A stretch of 64,000 bases of DNA from Thiotrichales bacterium (GCA_016938655.1 JAFGUG010000045.1:1-64000); one strand, 5' to 3'. Shown: positions 1-10,487, counted from the first letter of the stretch. Notes: a model not told the origin generated them from the sequence alone. Translations and numbers: made by a program.

Positions 1-1
1 T

Positions 2-1873
2 GTAGCGGTTGCCAGCACAACGGGCGGTAACTTCGAAAACCTAGTGACAACGGACACCGCGACCGTCACGGTCAGCGATACGATTGATGTAACAACTGTT
101 ACCTTGAGTGTAAGTGATGTAAATGTAGTTGATGGCTTAGTTACGTTTACAGCGACCTTAAGTAACCCCGGTGAAACAGGGAAAGGTAATGTCACTATCA
201 CAACCGAGCATGGAGATATTGTTATTGCTGAAGGTGGCTTGACCGGGAATATTGTGGTTTCTATAGGTTCTAGTAGTGAAGTATCTGCGACAGTTAATAA
301 AGTTGTAGGTGGGAATTTTGAAGCAGTTGATTTTTCTGGTGCAAATGCATCTGTTCCTGTTGGAACAGTAACAGAATCCATGGATGCTTCTGGTATGCCA
401 AACTTTAATGCAGGTACCCCAATTTCGAGTGGCACATTATCTGGTAGTAGCTTTTCAACAAGCAGCACTTCTGATTACGGTACCTTTACGGTTGATCCGA
501 CTACAGGAAAATGGACTTTTGAGTTAGATAATACTCTTGATACAACCAATAAACTTGCAGATGGTGAAGTTAAAAACGAAGTGTTTAAAGTGACTGTTGA
601 TGGAAAAACTGAATTTGTTATTGTTAAAGTAAATGGTGCTAATGATTCTCCGAACGCTGAGAACGCTTCATTTAGCTCTGCAACAAATACGGTTGAATTT
701 AACTTGGCCGATTATACAAGCGATGTTGAAGATGATCGTGATGGTGAGATTGGAGATACGATCCCTGGTTCTGGTGATGACTGGGTAACACGAGTAGAAA
801 TCACTTCATTACCTGAATTTGGAGACCTTTATGACGGTACAACGAAGTTGGCTATTGGAAGTATTGTTGAGGACCCAACTACAATCCGTTATGAAGTTGA
901 TTCAACTAAACTAGAAATGCCTTCTTTTGATGCAGATTCTTACTTGGATGCTGGCTTCAGTAATAGTAATAAAACTGCAAGTTTTACGGTTGATGGTGTA
1001 ACTGTCTCGGGTGGAACATTCACGGGCGACTCACCAAATGCTTCGAGTACGATTACACCAGTTGGTTTAAGTTATGTAAGTGGCAGTGATAAGCGAGGGC
1101 TTGGTGTTGGTTCTGGTGAGATCGAGTCAGGTAGTAAAGAATTTATTTCAATTAGCTTTGCATCTGTCGTAACCGGTGCATCCGTGACTTTAGCAAGTGT
1201 TTTAGGTAATTATCAAGAAACGAATACTGCAGATGCCCAAGTTAATGTTATGTTGTTAAAAGATGGTGTGGTTGTTTCACAGTTCGATTTTAATGACACT
1301 TATAATGGGTCAGGAATCTTCACAACACCACTGTTTGACGAGGATGGCTTTAATGAGATTAGAGTCTTTACTGAGGCTGACAGAAATTCGAACATCACTC
1401 TGCAAAGTTTTGAGGCAACCAACCTGCTTGTAGACGATGAATTTAATTACAATGCGGTTGATGTTGAAGGCGCTACAGAGCCGGCAACCGTGACCTTGAA
1501 TGCGGTTCTCAATGGACAAGAGAAACTTGAGATGTTTGCAGATGAAGATCGCGAGGTGTTCGAGTTACTGGATGTAAATAATGTTGGTCAATTAACCTAT
1601 ATTACAAATTACGATGTTGCCGATGATGTATTAGATTTATCAGACTTAATGGACAGTACGGTTACTAAAAATAATTTAGACCAATACTTGAAATTAGGTT
1701 TTGTGGATAGTGATGGTGATGGCAACCCTGATGCTACCTTAATTACTATTGATTCAAATGGCGATGCCGCCGGTGGCGATTTGAGCTATGTTTATATTCA
1801 AGATGCAGTGGAAGGGACTTGGAAGATTGGTGCAGATGATGATACTAGAGGGCAATTTGATTTAGATGATTAA
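2..1873 (+). CDS. C-terminal part of a large repetitive surface adhesin (VCBS/cadherin-like repeats, type I secretion C-terminal region); 5' end outside window
   Basis: Open frame continues to the left edge (VAVASTTGGNFENLVTTDTATVTVSD...). VCBS-like segment GTLSGSSFSTSSTSDYGTFTVDPTTGKWTFELDN. Acidic Gly/Asp-rich C-terminus typical of T1SS adhesins. Confidence 0.8.
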   Translation, partial: VAVASTTGGNFENLVTTDTATVTVSDTIDVTTVTLSVSDVNVVDGLVTFTATLSNPGETGKGNVTITTEHGDIVIAEGGLTGNIVVSIGSSSEVSATVNKVVGGNFEAVDFSGANASVPVGTVTESMDASGMPNFNAGTPISSGTLSGSSFSTSSTSDYGTFTVDPTTGKWTFELDNTLDTTNKLADGEVKNEVFKVTVDGKTEFVIVKVNGANDSPNAENASFSSATNTVEFNLADYTSDVEDDRDGEIGDTIPGSGDDWVTRVEITSLPEFGDLYDGTTKLAIGSIVEDPTTIRYEVDSTKLEMPSFDADSYLDAGFSNSNKTASFTVDGVTVSGGTFTGDSPNASSTITPVGLSYVSGSDKRGLGVGSGEIESGSKEFISISFASVVTGASVTLASVLGNYQETNTADAQVNVMLLKDGVVVSQFDFNDTYNGSGIFTTPLFDEDGFNEIRVFTEADRNSNITLQSFEATNLLVDDEFNYNAVDVEGATEPATVTLNAVLNGQEKLEMFADEDREVFELLDVNNVGQLTYITNYDVADDVLDLSDLMDSTVTKNNLDQYLKLGFVDSDGDGNPDATLITIDSNGDAAGGDLSYVYIQDAVEGTWKIGADDDTRGQFDLDD

Positions 1874-1922
1874 TTATTGAAAATAAATACGTATTTTCTA
1901 TAGAATAGAGGATACCTATTAA

Positions 1923-1953
1923 AGTGAAAGCCGGCTTTATAGTCGGCTTTTTG
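1923..1953 (+). terminator. Rho-independent terminator after adhesin
   Basis: aaagccggctttatagtcggctttttgc: hairpin followed by a T tract. Confidence 0.7.
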
Positions 1954-1990
1954 CTTTTAAAAACATAGATTAGCTTTGGGATAGCCTTAT

Positions 1991-3337
1991 ATGCATGATA
2001 ATTTAATTGATGTAATTGAGAGTCAGGACGATATTGTCTCTTTTAAGCCAATATCAAAAGGCCGCTCAGCTTCTATTTTTAAAATAAAGCAGAGGTCAGA
2101 TAAAGGACATCAAAAAAAATTACTGCGTGTTATACGTAATATCAGTCCTCATTACCAGATTCGTAGAGAAAAAGATCTTCTTCAATACCTTAATCAATTT
2201 CCAGAGTTTATTCATTTCAATGAAATTCGACGAGACCAATTTTATTATCTTCAGTTTTTTGATTATAAAGGTAAACGAAACCTTAACTCGTATGTTTTGG
2301 AGCATGGCGTATTAAACGATTTAGATGCTAAACGAATGTTACGTCAAATTGTATGCAGCCTTGAACACATCCATGAGGTCGGTTTTGTGCATTCAGAAGT
2401 CTCACCTGAGAATATTTTGGCAGGTAAGAAGGGGGATTTCTATCTGTTAGATGTTAGCAAAGCTATGCCCTCCCTACCATCTTTTGAAGCGGAGTTGATT
2501 AATGGTTGTCACCGTTTTTCTGCTCCTGAACGTTTGAATGGCCATTTAACTGAGGCAAGTGATGTTTATTCGCTGGGCTGTACGCTTTATTATGCTTTGA
2601 CAGGTAATCATATCTATCGTTTGAACAAGTCTAAAAATGTGCTCGATCAGTTTTGGGCCCATACGCATCATTCAATTCGTAAATTAAATCGCTTACCTGT
2701 GCTTTGGCGTTGCTTGTTAACTTGGATGACACAAAAAGACCCAGCCAAACGCATTACATTGTCTGAGTTGAAAAAGTGGTTAGAAGAACCGACTTTTCCT
2801 GAATTAATTCGCAAGCAAAGCGTTACAGCTGAGCATTCATATCCTGAAGATGCCTTAACCAGTTTGGCTGATGAGCATTATCTATACCCTACGTTTAAGC
2901 AAGCATTGGCGGCAGAGCTTAATGGTGATCTAATTACGGCTTTTAATCTTTATGAAAACTGTGCTTTTAAAGGGTTTAGTCGAGCTGAGAATAACTTAGG
3001 CCTTATGTATGAGAAAGGTGAGCCTGTTGAGCAGTCTTTTGAAATGGCGGCGAATATGTATAAACATGCCTTTGAAAAAGGCAATCCTCATGCCGCCTTC
3101 AATTTGGCACGTTTATTCGAAGCAGGGCTGGGGGTAAAGCAAGACGATTACAAAGCTTATAAGTTATTTGAGTTCTCTGCGTTGCGTGGAAATTTGATGG
3201 CTCAGAATCGTTTAGGTGAGTACCTAAAAAATGGTAAAGGTGTGCATAAAAATACTGAACAAGCCAAATACTGGTTTAGTTTGGCTGCCTATTATGGCAA
3301 TCAGTTTGCCTTAAATAATTTAAAACTGTTGTCTTAA
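1991..3337 (+). CDS. Protein-kinase-fold protein with C-terminal Sel1-like repeats; catalytic motifs degenerate
   Basis: Kinase-like VHSEVSPENIL, LLDVSKA, RFSAPERL and DVYSLGCTLYYALTG; Sel1 repeats AENNLGLMYEKGEPVEQSFEMAANMYKHAFEKGNPHAAFNLARLFEAGLGV. Confidence 0.8.
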   Translation: MHDNLIDVIESQDDIVSFKPISKGRSASIFKIKQRSDKGHQKKLLRVIRNISPHYQIRREKDLLQYLNQFPEFIHFNEIRRDQFYYLQFFDYKGKRNLNSYVLEHGVLNDLDAKRMLRQIVCSLEHIHEVGFVHSEVSPENILAGKKGDFYLLDVSKAMPSLPSFEAELINGCHRFSAPERLNGHLTEASDVYSLGCTLYYALTGNHIYRLNKSKNVLDQFWAHTHHSIRKLNRLPVLWRCLLTWMTQKDPAKRITLSELKKWLEEPTFPELIRKQSVTAEHSYPEDALTSLADEHYLYPTFKQALAAELNGDLITAFNLYENCAFKGFSRAENNLGLMYEKGEPVEQSFEMAANMYKHAFEKGNPHAAFNLARLFEAGLGVKQDDYKAYKLFEFSALRGNLMAQNRLGEYLKNGKGVHKNTEQAKYWFSLAAYYGNQFALNNLKLLS

Positions 3338-3360
3338 ACTAATAGGCTGTATTGGAAATG

Positions 3361-3403
3361 CAAAAATCCCCGTAACAAAATGATGTTTCGGGGATTTTTT
3401 TGT
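3361..3403. terminator. Terminator hairpin
   Basis: aaaatccccg...cggggatttttttg inverted repeat between convergent genes. Confidence 0.7.
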
Positions 3404-3425
3404 GTTGTAACGCGAAAATAATATT

Positions 3426-4055
3426 CTAAGCTTTTCTACGACGTTTTGCCATAAAACCTACTAAGCCTAGTCCAGCCAACATCAATGCATAAGTTGAAGG
3501 TTCAGGAACTGCTGAAACACTAAAATCATATTTAACATAGTCGTACAAGTTACTTTGATTTGGATCAGTTAGGTCATTAACTTCATTCGAGTTAAACCAA
3601 GTAATGTTAATTTCGCCATCAGCTGCTGCTGATTCCCAAATAGCACCGAAGGTAGATGAACCAATTACAGTGTCTGCTTCAAATGTTTTTGCAAAAGAAA
3701 AATAATTGTAATCTTTACTATAAAAGGGCGACTCAAGACCTTCGAAATTCTCAGTTTGTTTGCTCCACTCAGCAAGTGTGAAATTATCAATTTTGAAGGT
3801 TAGTCCTTCAAAATAAGGTAATTGAGCACCGGTATATGAATAATCACCAGCAACGTCTAAAGTAAATGAAATACCGTTCGATGACTTATAATCGTCCACT
3901 GTAAAAACTACAGCGGCTTCTGGGGCTATACCATATTGTTGACCTGATGAGGTAATAGCCGTTTCATCACCAAAAATTTCTATCGGCGTGGCTGCACTAG
4001 CAAAACTAGAAAAACCGATTAATGCCGCAAATAATGGGGTTGTGAACTTCTTCAT
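3426..4055 (-). CDS. PEP-CTERM sorting-signal exported protein
   Basis: N-terminal signal peptide MKKFTTPLFAALIGFSSFASA; C-terminal AVPEPSTYALMLAGLGLVGFMAKRRRKA. Confidence 0.9.
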   Translation of the reverse strand: MKKFTTPLFAALIGFSSFASAATPIEIFGDETAITSSGQQYGIAPEAAVVFTVDDYKSSNGISFTLDVAGDYSYTGAQLPYFEGLTFKIDNFTLAEWSKQTENFEGLESPFYSKDYNYFSFAKTFEADTVIGSSTFGAIWESAAADGEINITWFNSNEVNDLTDPNQSNLYDYVKYDFSVSAVPEPSTYALMLAGLGLVGFMAKRRRKA

Positions 4056-4261
4056 AATGATTCCTTAGAAAACCGTAATTAGTGAAAAACAGACGTCTTT
4101 CTTATATTATGGCTCTTATTCTATTAAATATGATCACACTTTGATATTGTACTTAAGTACACAAATTAGCGATAAGTTTAATGCGGTCATAAATTTATAT
4201 TGTATTTTACTTTGAATCGTTCGAATAGTACATAGCTTATTAAAATATAAAGGATTTTTAC

Positions 4262-4780
4262 ATGTCACAACACCCTTTAGCGCAATTCCTTGATACGGTT
4301 CCTGACTTTCCAAAGCCTGGAATTCTGTTCAGTGATATCTCGCCGTTACTTAAAACGCATTTTGTTGAGACGATTGATGCGATGAGTGCGCTGTTTACTG
4401 CTGAGGAGTGGGCAAATATCGATTGCTTGGCGGGCATTGAATCGCGCGGGTTTATTTTTGCTTCTGCGTTAGCGTTTAAGCATAACAAAGGGTTTATTAA
4501 AGTCCGCAAACCGGGTAAGTTACCGAATGTTCATGCTTCAATTGATTATGGCCTAGAGTACGGAACCGATAGCTTGGAGATGCAGAAGGGCGATGGGAGC
4601 CGGATTGTCTTAATGGACGATTTAATTGCCACAGGTGGCTCTATGGGCGCGGCGGCTGAACTCTGTGAGAAAGTGGGTTATAACGTTGTGGGCATGGCGT
4701 GTTTGATTGATTTAGCCGCGTTGAACAGCTTTGCGTACAAAGACATGGTGGTTCGTTCGGTGATTCAGATTGAGGATTAA
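4262..4780 (+). CDS. apt: Adenine phosphoribosyltransferase
   Basis: PDFPKPGILFSDISPLL, GIESRGFIFA, VLMDDLIATGGSM (PRPP motif). Confidence 0.95.
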   Translation: MSQHPLAQFLDTVPDFPKPGILFSDISPLLKTHFVETIDAMSALFTAEEWANIDCLAGIESRGFIFASALAFKHNKGFIKVRKPGKLPNVHASIDYGLEYGTDSLEMQKGDGSRIVLMDDLIATGGSMGAAAELCEKVGYNVVGMACLIDLAALNSFAYKDMVVRSVIQIED

Positions 4781-4796
4781 ACCGTTTTAAAAGTCA

Positions 4797-4806
4797 GCAG
4801 GCCTGC
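4797..4806. repeat. Iterated palindrome GCAGGCCTGC, intergenic (aaaagtcaGCAGGCCTGCtgaaatt)
   Basis: Exact 10-bp core palindrome. Confidence 0.9.
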
Positions 4807-4816
4807 TGAAATTAGA

Positions 4817-4851
4817 AAAGCCACGTTAAGGATTACCCTAACGTGGCTTTT
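4817..4851 (+). terminator. Terminator after apt
   Basis: aagccacgttaaggattaccctaacgtggctttttatt. Confidence 0.85.
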
Positions 4852-4880
4852 TATTATTAAAACGTATTAAAGCCGCTGTA

Positions 4881-6281
4881 TTAAAGCGTTTTAATATAGT
4901 CTTTTGCTCTTACAACGGCGGCTCTGACTTGGTTTGGAGCGGTACCACCCAAGTGATCACGTGCCGCAACTGAGCCTTCTAAGGTCAATACTTCAAAGAC
5001 GTCGTCTGTGATTTTGTCGCAGAAGCTTTGTAAGGTTTCTAGTGACATTTCAGATAGGTCTTCGCCACTTTTTATTCCGTGCGCCACGGCCAAGCCCACC
5101 ACTTCGTGAGAGTCTCGGAAAGCCAAGCCTTTACCAACCAAATAGTCAGCCAAGTCGGTGGCGGTTGAGAATCCACGTTTGGCGGCAGCATAAGTCACAT
5201 CACGATTAACGATAATGGCCGGAATCATATCCGCAAACGCACGTAAACTGCCTCGAACGGTATCTACCGCATCAAACAGCGGTTCTTTGTCTTCTTGGTT
5301 GTCTTTGTTGTACGCCAATGGCTGTGACTTCATTAAGGTTAATAAACTCATTAAGTGGCCGTAAACACGTCCGGTTTTACCACGCACGAGCTCTGGAACA
5401 TCGGGATTTTTTTTCTGCGGCATAATCGACGAACCGGTGCAGAAGCGGTCAGGTAAGTCAATGAATTGAAACTGTGCCGAAGACCACAGCACCAGTTCTT
5501 CTGAAAAACGCGATAAATGCATTAAGAAGGTTGCAGCAAAGGCGGTGAACTCAATGGCAAAGTCACGATCCGACACACCATCGAGTGAGTTTTCACTGAT
5601 GCGATCAAAACCAAGTAATTCAGCGGTGTAAGCGCGATCAATTGGGTAGGTGGTTCCTGCTAATGCCGCTGAACCCAGAGGCATGGTGTTGACACGTTTA
5701 CGACAATCTTGCAAACGTTCCATATCGCGCTTAATCATCTCAAACCAAGCCAAGATGTGGTGGCCAAAGGTAACCGGTTGCGCGGTTTGCAAATGGGTGA
5801 AGCCCGGCATAATCGTCGCTGCTTCACGCTCGGCCAGCTCAATCATGCCTTTTTGTAGGCGAACCAATTCAGGTAGGATTGCATCAATTTCATCACGCAA
5901 ATACAAACGAATGTCGGTGGCAACTTGGTCGTTACGTGAACGCCCGGTATGGAGTTTTTTACCGGTAAAGCCAATCAAGCCCGTTAATAATGATTCGATA
6001 TTCATGTGAATATCTTCCTGTTTGATTGACCAAGTTATCTTACCTGCTTCAATATCGGATTCAATTTGAGTTAGCCCAGTAATGATGTCTTGCAGCTCTT
6101 TATTATCCAAAATGCCCACTTTGGTCAGCATTTTAGCGTGCGCAATCGAACCTTGAATGTCCTGCTTATACATGCGGTGATCAAATTGAATGGAGGCGGT
6201 AAACTCTTCAACAAAGGCGTCGGTGGATTCACTAAAACGGGCGCTAGAGAGTTTTTCTTGGTTGTGTTGGTTGCTACTCAT
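4881..6281 (-). CDS. argH: Argininosuccinate lyase
   Basis: [26 protein letters not shown] signature; [16 protein letters not shown]. Confidence 0.97.
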   Translation of the reverse strand: MSSNQHNQEKLSSARFSESTDAFVEEFTASIQFDHRMYKQDIQGSIAHAKMLTKVGILDNKELQDIITGLTQIESDIEAGKITWSIKQEDIHMNIESLLTGLIGFTGKKLHTGRSRNDQVATDIRLYLRDEIDAILPELVRLQKGMIELAEREAATIMPGFTHLQTAQPVTFGHHILAWFEMIKRDMERLQDCRKRVNTMPLGSAALAGTTYPIDRAYTAELLGFDRISENSLDGVSDRDFAIEFTAFAATFLMHLSRFSEELVLWSSAQFQFIDLPDRFCTGSSIMPQKKNPDVPELVRGKTGRVYGHLMSLLTLMKSQPLAYNKDNQEDKEPLFDAVDTVRGSLRAFADMIPAIIVNRDVTYAAAKRGFSTATDLADYLVGKGLAFRDSHEVVGLAVAHGIKSGEDLSEMSLETLQSFCDKITDDVFEVLTLEGSVAARDHLGGTAPNQVRAAVVRAKDYIKTL

Positions 6282-6327
6282 AAGATTCTTAAGGTCTCAA
6301 AAAGGGTGATTTAAAAATAGGGATTTA

Positions 6328-6930
6328 TTATTGTTTTTGTTGCAGTTGTTTTTCATAGAGATCCGGGGTGATGGGAAGTCTAAAAGGGTTGTTCATGTTT
6401 TTGTATGCGATATTCAATTTGTCATGAATCAAGCCAGCATACAAATGGGTGTTGGTGATGCCGACAATACGCGGCGCCACTTCTTTACCGTTGCCGTCTA
6501 AAAACAGAACAGTTGGCGTTAAGTCGGCATTTAATTGGTAAGCCCACTCCGATTTTTTAATGAGTTTGCCATCAAATCCTGGAATGCGTTTTTGCTCATC
6601 GACCCCCACATGGCGCATAAGCACCACTTTACCATCGTAATTACCACCTCGAGCAATCGGTTCAAACACCTGTTCAATTAACTCTTCACAATACTCACAC
6701 CATGTGGCACCAAACATCAGTAAAATCGGCAGGCCTGTCTGGTTTGAGGTTTCCGCTAATTGCTCAAGGTTTGTCAGCTCTTTAAAATCGCCATGGCTTT
6801 TTGCCTGTGCAACTTGGTTAAAACTAAAAGCGAGGCACAGCATGGCTACCAGCGTCTTTAACTGAACGGATTCCCAAGCTTTTTTAAAGGGGCTGAATAT
6901 TCTTTTTTGTAAAGTTGGCAGCGTGTGCAT
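6328..6930 (-). CDS. Thioredoxin-fold protein, periplasmic (SoxW-like possible)
   Basis: Hydrophobic N-terminus, then MFGATWCEYCEELIEQVF (CxxC) and a TPTVLFLDGNG cis-Pro region. Confidence 0.75.
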   Translation of the reverse strand: MHTLPTLQKRIFSPFKKAWESVQLKTLVAMLCLAFSFNQVAQAKSHGDFKELTNLEQLAETSNQTGLPILLMFGATWCEYCEELIEQVFEPIARGGNYDGKVVLMRHVGVDEQKRIPGFDGKLIKKSEWAYQLNADLTPTVLFLDGNGKEVAPRIVGITNTHLYAGLIHDKLNIAYKNMNNPFRLPITPDLYEKQLQQKQ

Positions 6931-7156
6931 GATGATTAATCACAAGTTAAAGCTTTATTTTAACTAAAAATTACAGCAAATTGACCGCCTTTTTAGTTTG
7001 CGGTTCTTAATTTAAGAGATTTACCTTAGTAATGTGGCGCTTTGTTAAAAACTCTATAAACCTTAGCCATTATTTTCAGTAAAATGGCTGGATATTAAAT
7101 TTATCCTCGCTTTTTGTAGTTAAAAAGTGGAACCGTCATCCGAACTGGGAAATAGA

Positions 7157-8095
7157 ATGAAAAAGACCTTAAGAATCGCCACTCGTAAAAGCCCGCTAGC
7201 CATGTGGCAAGCGGAATTTGTAAAAGCAGAACTTGAAAAAGCCCATCCAGGTTTAGAGATCATTCTGCTGCCGATGTCGACTAAAGGCGATAAGATTTTA
7301 GACGTGCCACTGGCTAAAATTGGTGGTAAAGGGTTGTTTACCAAAGAGCTTGAAGATCGCATGATGGATGGCGATGCTGATATTGCCGTGCACTCTATGA
7401 AAGACGTGCCAATGGAGCTACCAGAAGGCTTTGCCTTAGGCGCGATTTTAGAACGCCATGCACCGACGGATGCGTTTGTATCCAATAAATATGAGACCTT
7501 TGACGACTTGCCACAAGGCGCGATTTTAGGCACCTCTAGTCTGCGACGTAAAGCCCAGTTAATGGCGGTTAGACCCGATTTAGATGTGCGCGATTTGCGC
7601 GGAAATGTGGGCACGCGGTTAGGCAAACTGGATGCCGGTGAGTACGATGCGATTGTGCTAGCTACATCTGGCTTAATGCGTTTAGAGTTAAATGAGCGAA
7701 TTCGTCATGAAATTGCCCCAGAAATTTGTTTGCCAGCGGTGACCCAAGGCACTTTGGGCATAGAATATTTTGAAAAAGACACCGAGACCTTAGAGATTAT
7801 TCGGGTTTTAAACCACGATGAAACCGAAATTCGTACCTTTGCAGAGCGTGGCATGAACCATCGTTTAGAAGGCGGTTGTCAGGTACCAATTGGCGTTTAC
7901 GCAGAACTAGAGGGCGAGGATGAAATTTCCGTTCGTGGTTTGGTTGGCTCAGTAAATGGCGAAACCATTTTAAAAGCCTCAATTAAAGGCAAACGCAGTG
8001 ATGCTAAAAAGTTAGGCGTTGCGCTGGCCGAAGACCTTCTTAATCAAGGTGCCAGAGCCATTTTGGATGAAGTGTACGCCACAGAAAGTAAGTAA
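7157..8095 (+). CDS. hemC: Hydroxymethylbilane synthase (porphobilinogen deaminase)
   Basis: [49 protein letters not shown] (cofactor Cys); ATG at 7157 preferred over the GTG at 7127. Confidence 0.96.
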   Translation: MKKTLRIATRKSPLAMWQAEFVKAELEKAHPGLEIILLPMSTKGDKILDVPLAKIGGKGLFTKELEDRMMDGDADIAVHSMKDVPMELPEGFALGAILERHAPTDAFVSNKYETFDDLPQGAILGTSSLRRKAQLMAVRPDLDVRDLRGNVGTRLGKLDAGEYDAIVLATSGLMRLELNERIRHEIAPEICLPAVTQGTLGIEYFEKDTETLEIIRVLNHDETEIRTFAERGMNHRLEGGCQVPIGVYAELEGEDEISVRGLVGSVNGETILKASIKGKRSDAKKLGVALAEDLLNQGARAILDEVYATESK

Positions 8096-8104
8096 CACCG
8101 GTTT

Positions 8105-8959
8105 ATGTGCAGCTTGACGCCGACTTTTACTTTGCTTAATACGCGCCCTGAGCATCAGGCTCAAGGGTTAACTGAGTTAGTTAAAGCGGCAGGTGGTCAA
8201 GCATTAAGTTGCCCAACGTTAGCGATTGCCCTTAAAAACTTGCCGGTAAAACGCAGTGTTTTAAACCGTTTTGATAAGGTCGTGTTTATCAGTGTCAACG
8301 CCGTAAATAGCTTCGTACAACAAATACAACGCTTGCCGCAAAGTGAGCAGGCCTGCCAAAATGTGACAAACTGGTACGCAATAGGCAAAGCCACGTTTCA
8401 TGCGGCACAAAAGGTGGGTTTGCAGATTACCACGCTTTCTGGCCAGCAATTTGACAGTGAAAGTTTGTTACAGCATCCAAGCTTGCAGCACTTAAAAGGT
8501 CAAAAAGTTTTGATTGTAAAAGGGGATAACGGCCGTGAACTGTTGGCCGATTCTTTTGAGCAGCGTGGTGCGCTTGTTGAAAGTTGGTCGCTTTATCGTC
8601 GAGAGCCTTTAAGGCTTTGTACCGATGCTTGGTTAGCATTTAAAACCGCGCAAAACCCGCAGGTTTTAGCAACCAGTGTGGCAAGTTTAGAGAGTTTATT
8701 ACACGCGTTTGATGGGGCATGTGCTACAAAAGAAACGCCCATTGAAAGTCAGCAGGCCTGTTCAAAATCGCATCAAACAGAAACGTTTGATGCAAAACAG
8801 AACCAAGCATGGTTAGTTCAACAACCGCTTGTGGTGTTCAGTCAGCGCATTAAAGACTGGGCAGTTCAGCAAGGCTGGCAAGGCAAAATTTCCGTGGTTA
8901 CCACACAGAGTGACCAAGGTGTTATAGACTGTATTATTGAATCCCTTCGGGATAACTAA
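8105..8959 (+). CDS. hemD: Uroporphyrinogen-III synthase
   Basis: Position between hemC and hemX; LLNTRPEHQAQGL, KVLIVKGDNGRELL. Confidence 0.88.
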   Translation: MCSLTPTFTLLNTRPEHQAQGLTELVKAAGGQALSCPTLAIALKNLPVKRSVLNRFDKVVFISVNAVNSFVQQIQRLPQSEQACQNVTNWYAIGKATFHAAQKVGLQITTLSGQQFDSESLLQHPSLQHLKGQKVLIVKGDNGRELLADSFEQRGALVESWSLYRREPLRLCTDAWLAFKTAQNPQVLATSVASLESLLHAFDGACATKETPIESQQACSKSHQTETFDAKQNQAWLVQQPLVVFSQRIKDWAVQQGWQGKISVVTTQSDQGVIDCIIESLRDN

Positions 8960-8969
8960 GGAAAACAAC

Positions 8970-10436
8970 ATGACTGAACCCGTCACGCCAAAAGCCGAAC
9001 GTCGAGTCATCGATGGTGAAGTGGTTGAACCTACCGCACAACCCCAGACCGAAAAAAGCTCTCCAGAGACCGCATCAACGGCAGACGCCAATGCGCGTCG
9101 TCGTGCGCACAACCGCACCCAACAAACCTCAGAACCCAGTGCCAGTGCTTCAAGCAGTACTAAGAATTCCAAAACGTCTGATAACCAAGCCAAAAAAGCC
9201 AGTGTAATGTCAAAGCCTTGGGTTAAAAAATCGTTATTGTGGGGCAGTTTTTTTATTATGGTGGCGGCTATTTTGTTCTACACCCGCCCAAACATGGACT
9301 GGCAAGTCGAGCATATTAACCAGTTACAGGTTCAAGTTGCCCAACTCAAGGAGAGTAATCAATCGCTGGCGGCTAAGTTAGAAAAGCAGCAGGCCGAGAT
9401 AGAGGCACGCATCGCTGAAGTGCTGAATCAACCAGAGAACCAGCCTTTAATTACGCAAGCGGATTTAGACGCAGTCACAACCGATACTAAAGCGCAATTA
9501 AGTGCTTTGTATGAACAAGTGCAAACCGATTTAACCGCTTTTAATAACCAAGCGGAAACTAAGTTACAAGCACTGGCCGAGCAGGCAAAAACCGCGCTGA
9601 CACCCAGTGATTCGGATTTAAGTGCGTTGGCCGAGTTTCAGCAAAAAGTTGAAGGGCAATTGAATCAAGTTGGCGAAGAGATGAGTCAACTGTTCACTTT
9701 TAAGCAACAGCAAGAACAAAAAGAACCTGAAGTATTGGCAGAACCAGAAAACGTGCCGCACTTAACCAGTATGCAAGTTCAGCAATGGATGGTTGACGTG
9801 AATAGCCAGTGGTTATTAAAGGGCGATGTTGAATTAACTCAAAGTCAACTTTTTGCTTTAGAGCAAGCGTTAGCCATCACTGACGTAGCCAATAAAACCG
9901 AAATTGCACGCACCATCGGGCAGGACTTAAGTGACATAAAAGCCTATTCACAACAAACCCAACAGGCGAGTCAGGTGGTGCAAAAAAACTTAGAGGCCTT
10001 ACCTCGTTTAGTTAATGCGATTCCTCAACCAAGCATGCAGCGTGAGCAAGCGCTGGCTGACTCTGTTTCTCAGACTCAAGAAGCGTCGCAAGCAACGCCG
10101 GCTGCTGTTTCACCGTTAGACACGTTGCTGGAAAAGTTTACGGGGTTAATCAGTGTTAAAAAACGTGAATCAGAAACCGAACTCTCTTCGGTAGAGGGCT
10201 TATTGTTGCACGATGTATTAATGCAGCGTTTAGCGTTACTGGTCGATCGAGTCCAGTGGGCAAGCAGTATTCAATCAACTGTGGAGCTTAAAAAAGCCAC
10301 CGCCTCAGTGCAGGCGTTTATCGATTTACACTTTAGTGCGCAAAGCCAAGCGTTTGAAGCGGTGTTAACACCGTTAAACACGATTGAGTTTAATCAGCGC
10401 AAGCCCTTAGCAGTGGTAGGTTTGAATGCAGCCTAG
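8970..10436 (+). CDS. hemX: HemX-like membrane protein with coiled coil
   Basis: Single TM (LLWGSFFIMVAAILFYTR), long coiled coil, hemD-hemX-hemY order; ATG at 8970. Confidence 0.82.
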   Translation: MTEPVTPKAERRVIDGEVVEPTAQPQTEKSSPETASTADANARRRAHNRTQQTSEPSASASSSTKNSKTSDNQAKKASVMSKPWVKKSLLWGSFFIMVAAILFYTRPNMDWQVEHINQLQVQVAQLKESNQSLAAKLEKQQAEIEARIAEVLNQPENQPLITQADLDAVTTDTKAQLSALYEQVQTDLTAFNNQAETKLQALAEQAKTALTPSDSDLSALAEFQQKVEGQLNQVGEEMSQLFTFKQQQEQKEPEVLAEPENVPHLTSMQVQQWMVDVNSQWLLKGDVELTQSQLFALEQALAITDVANKTEIARTIGQDLSDIKAYSQQTQQASQVVQKNLEALPRLVNAIPQPSMQREQALADSVSQTQEASQATPAAVSPLDTLLEKFTGLISVKKRESETELSSVEGLLLHDVLMQRLALLVDRVQWASSIQSTVELKKATASVQAFIDLHFSAQSQAFEAVLTPLNTIEFNQRKPLAVVGLNAA

Positions 10437-10487
10437 TTTTGAGTGCACAGCTTTAATCCTTACTCCGAAAAATAAATTGGAACGTTC

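Noticed and set aside
5650-6009. Antisense ORF (119 aa) opposite argH
   Set aside because: Overlaps strongly supported argH, no recognisable motif, composition reflects the reverse complement of coding sequence.
7120-7626. Antisense ORF (168 aa) opposite hemC
   Set aside because: Ser/Pro-rich shadow ORF over well-supported hemC.
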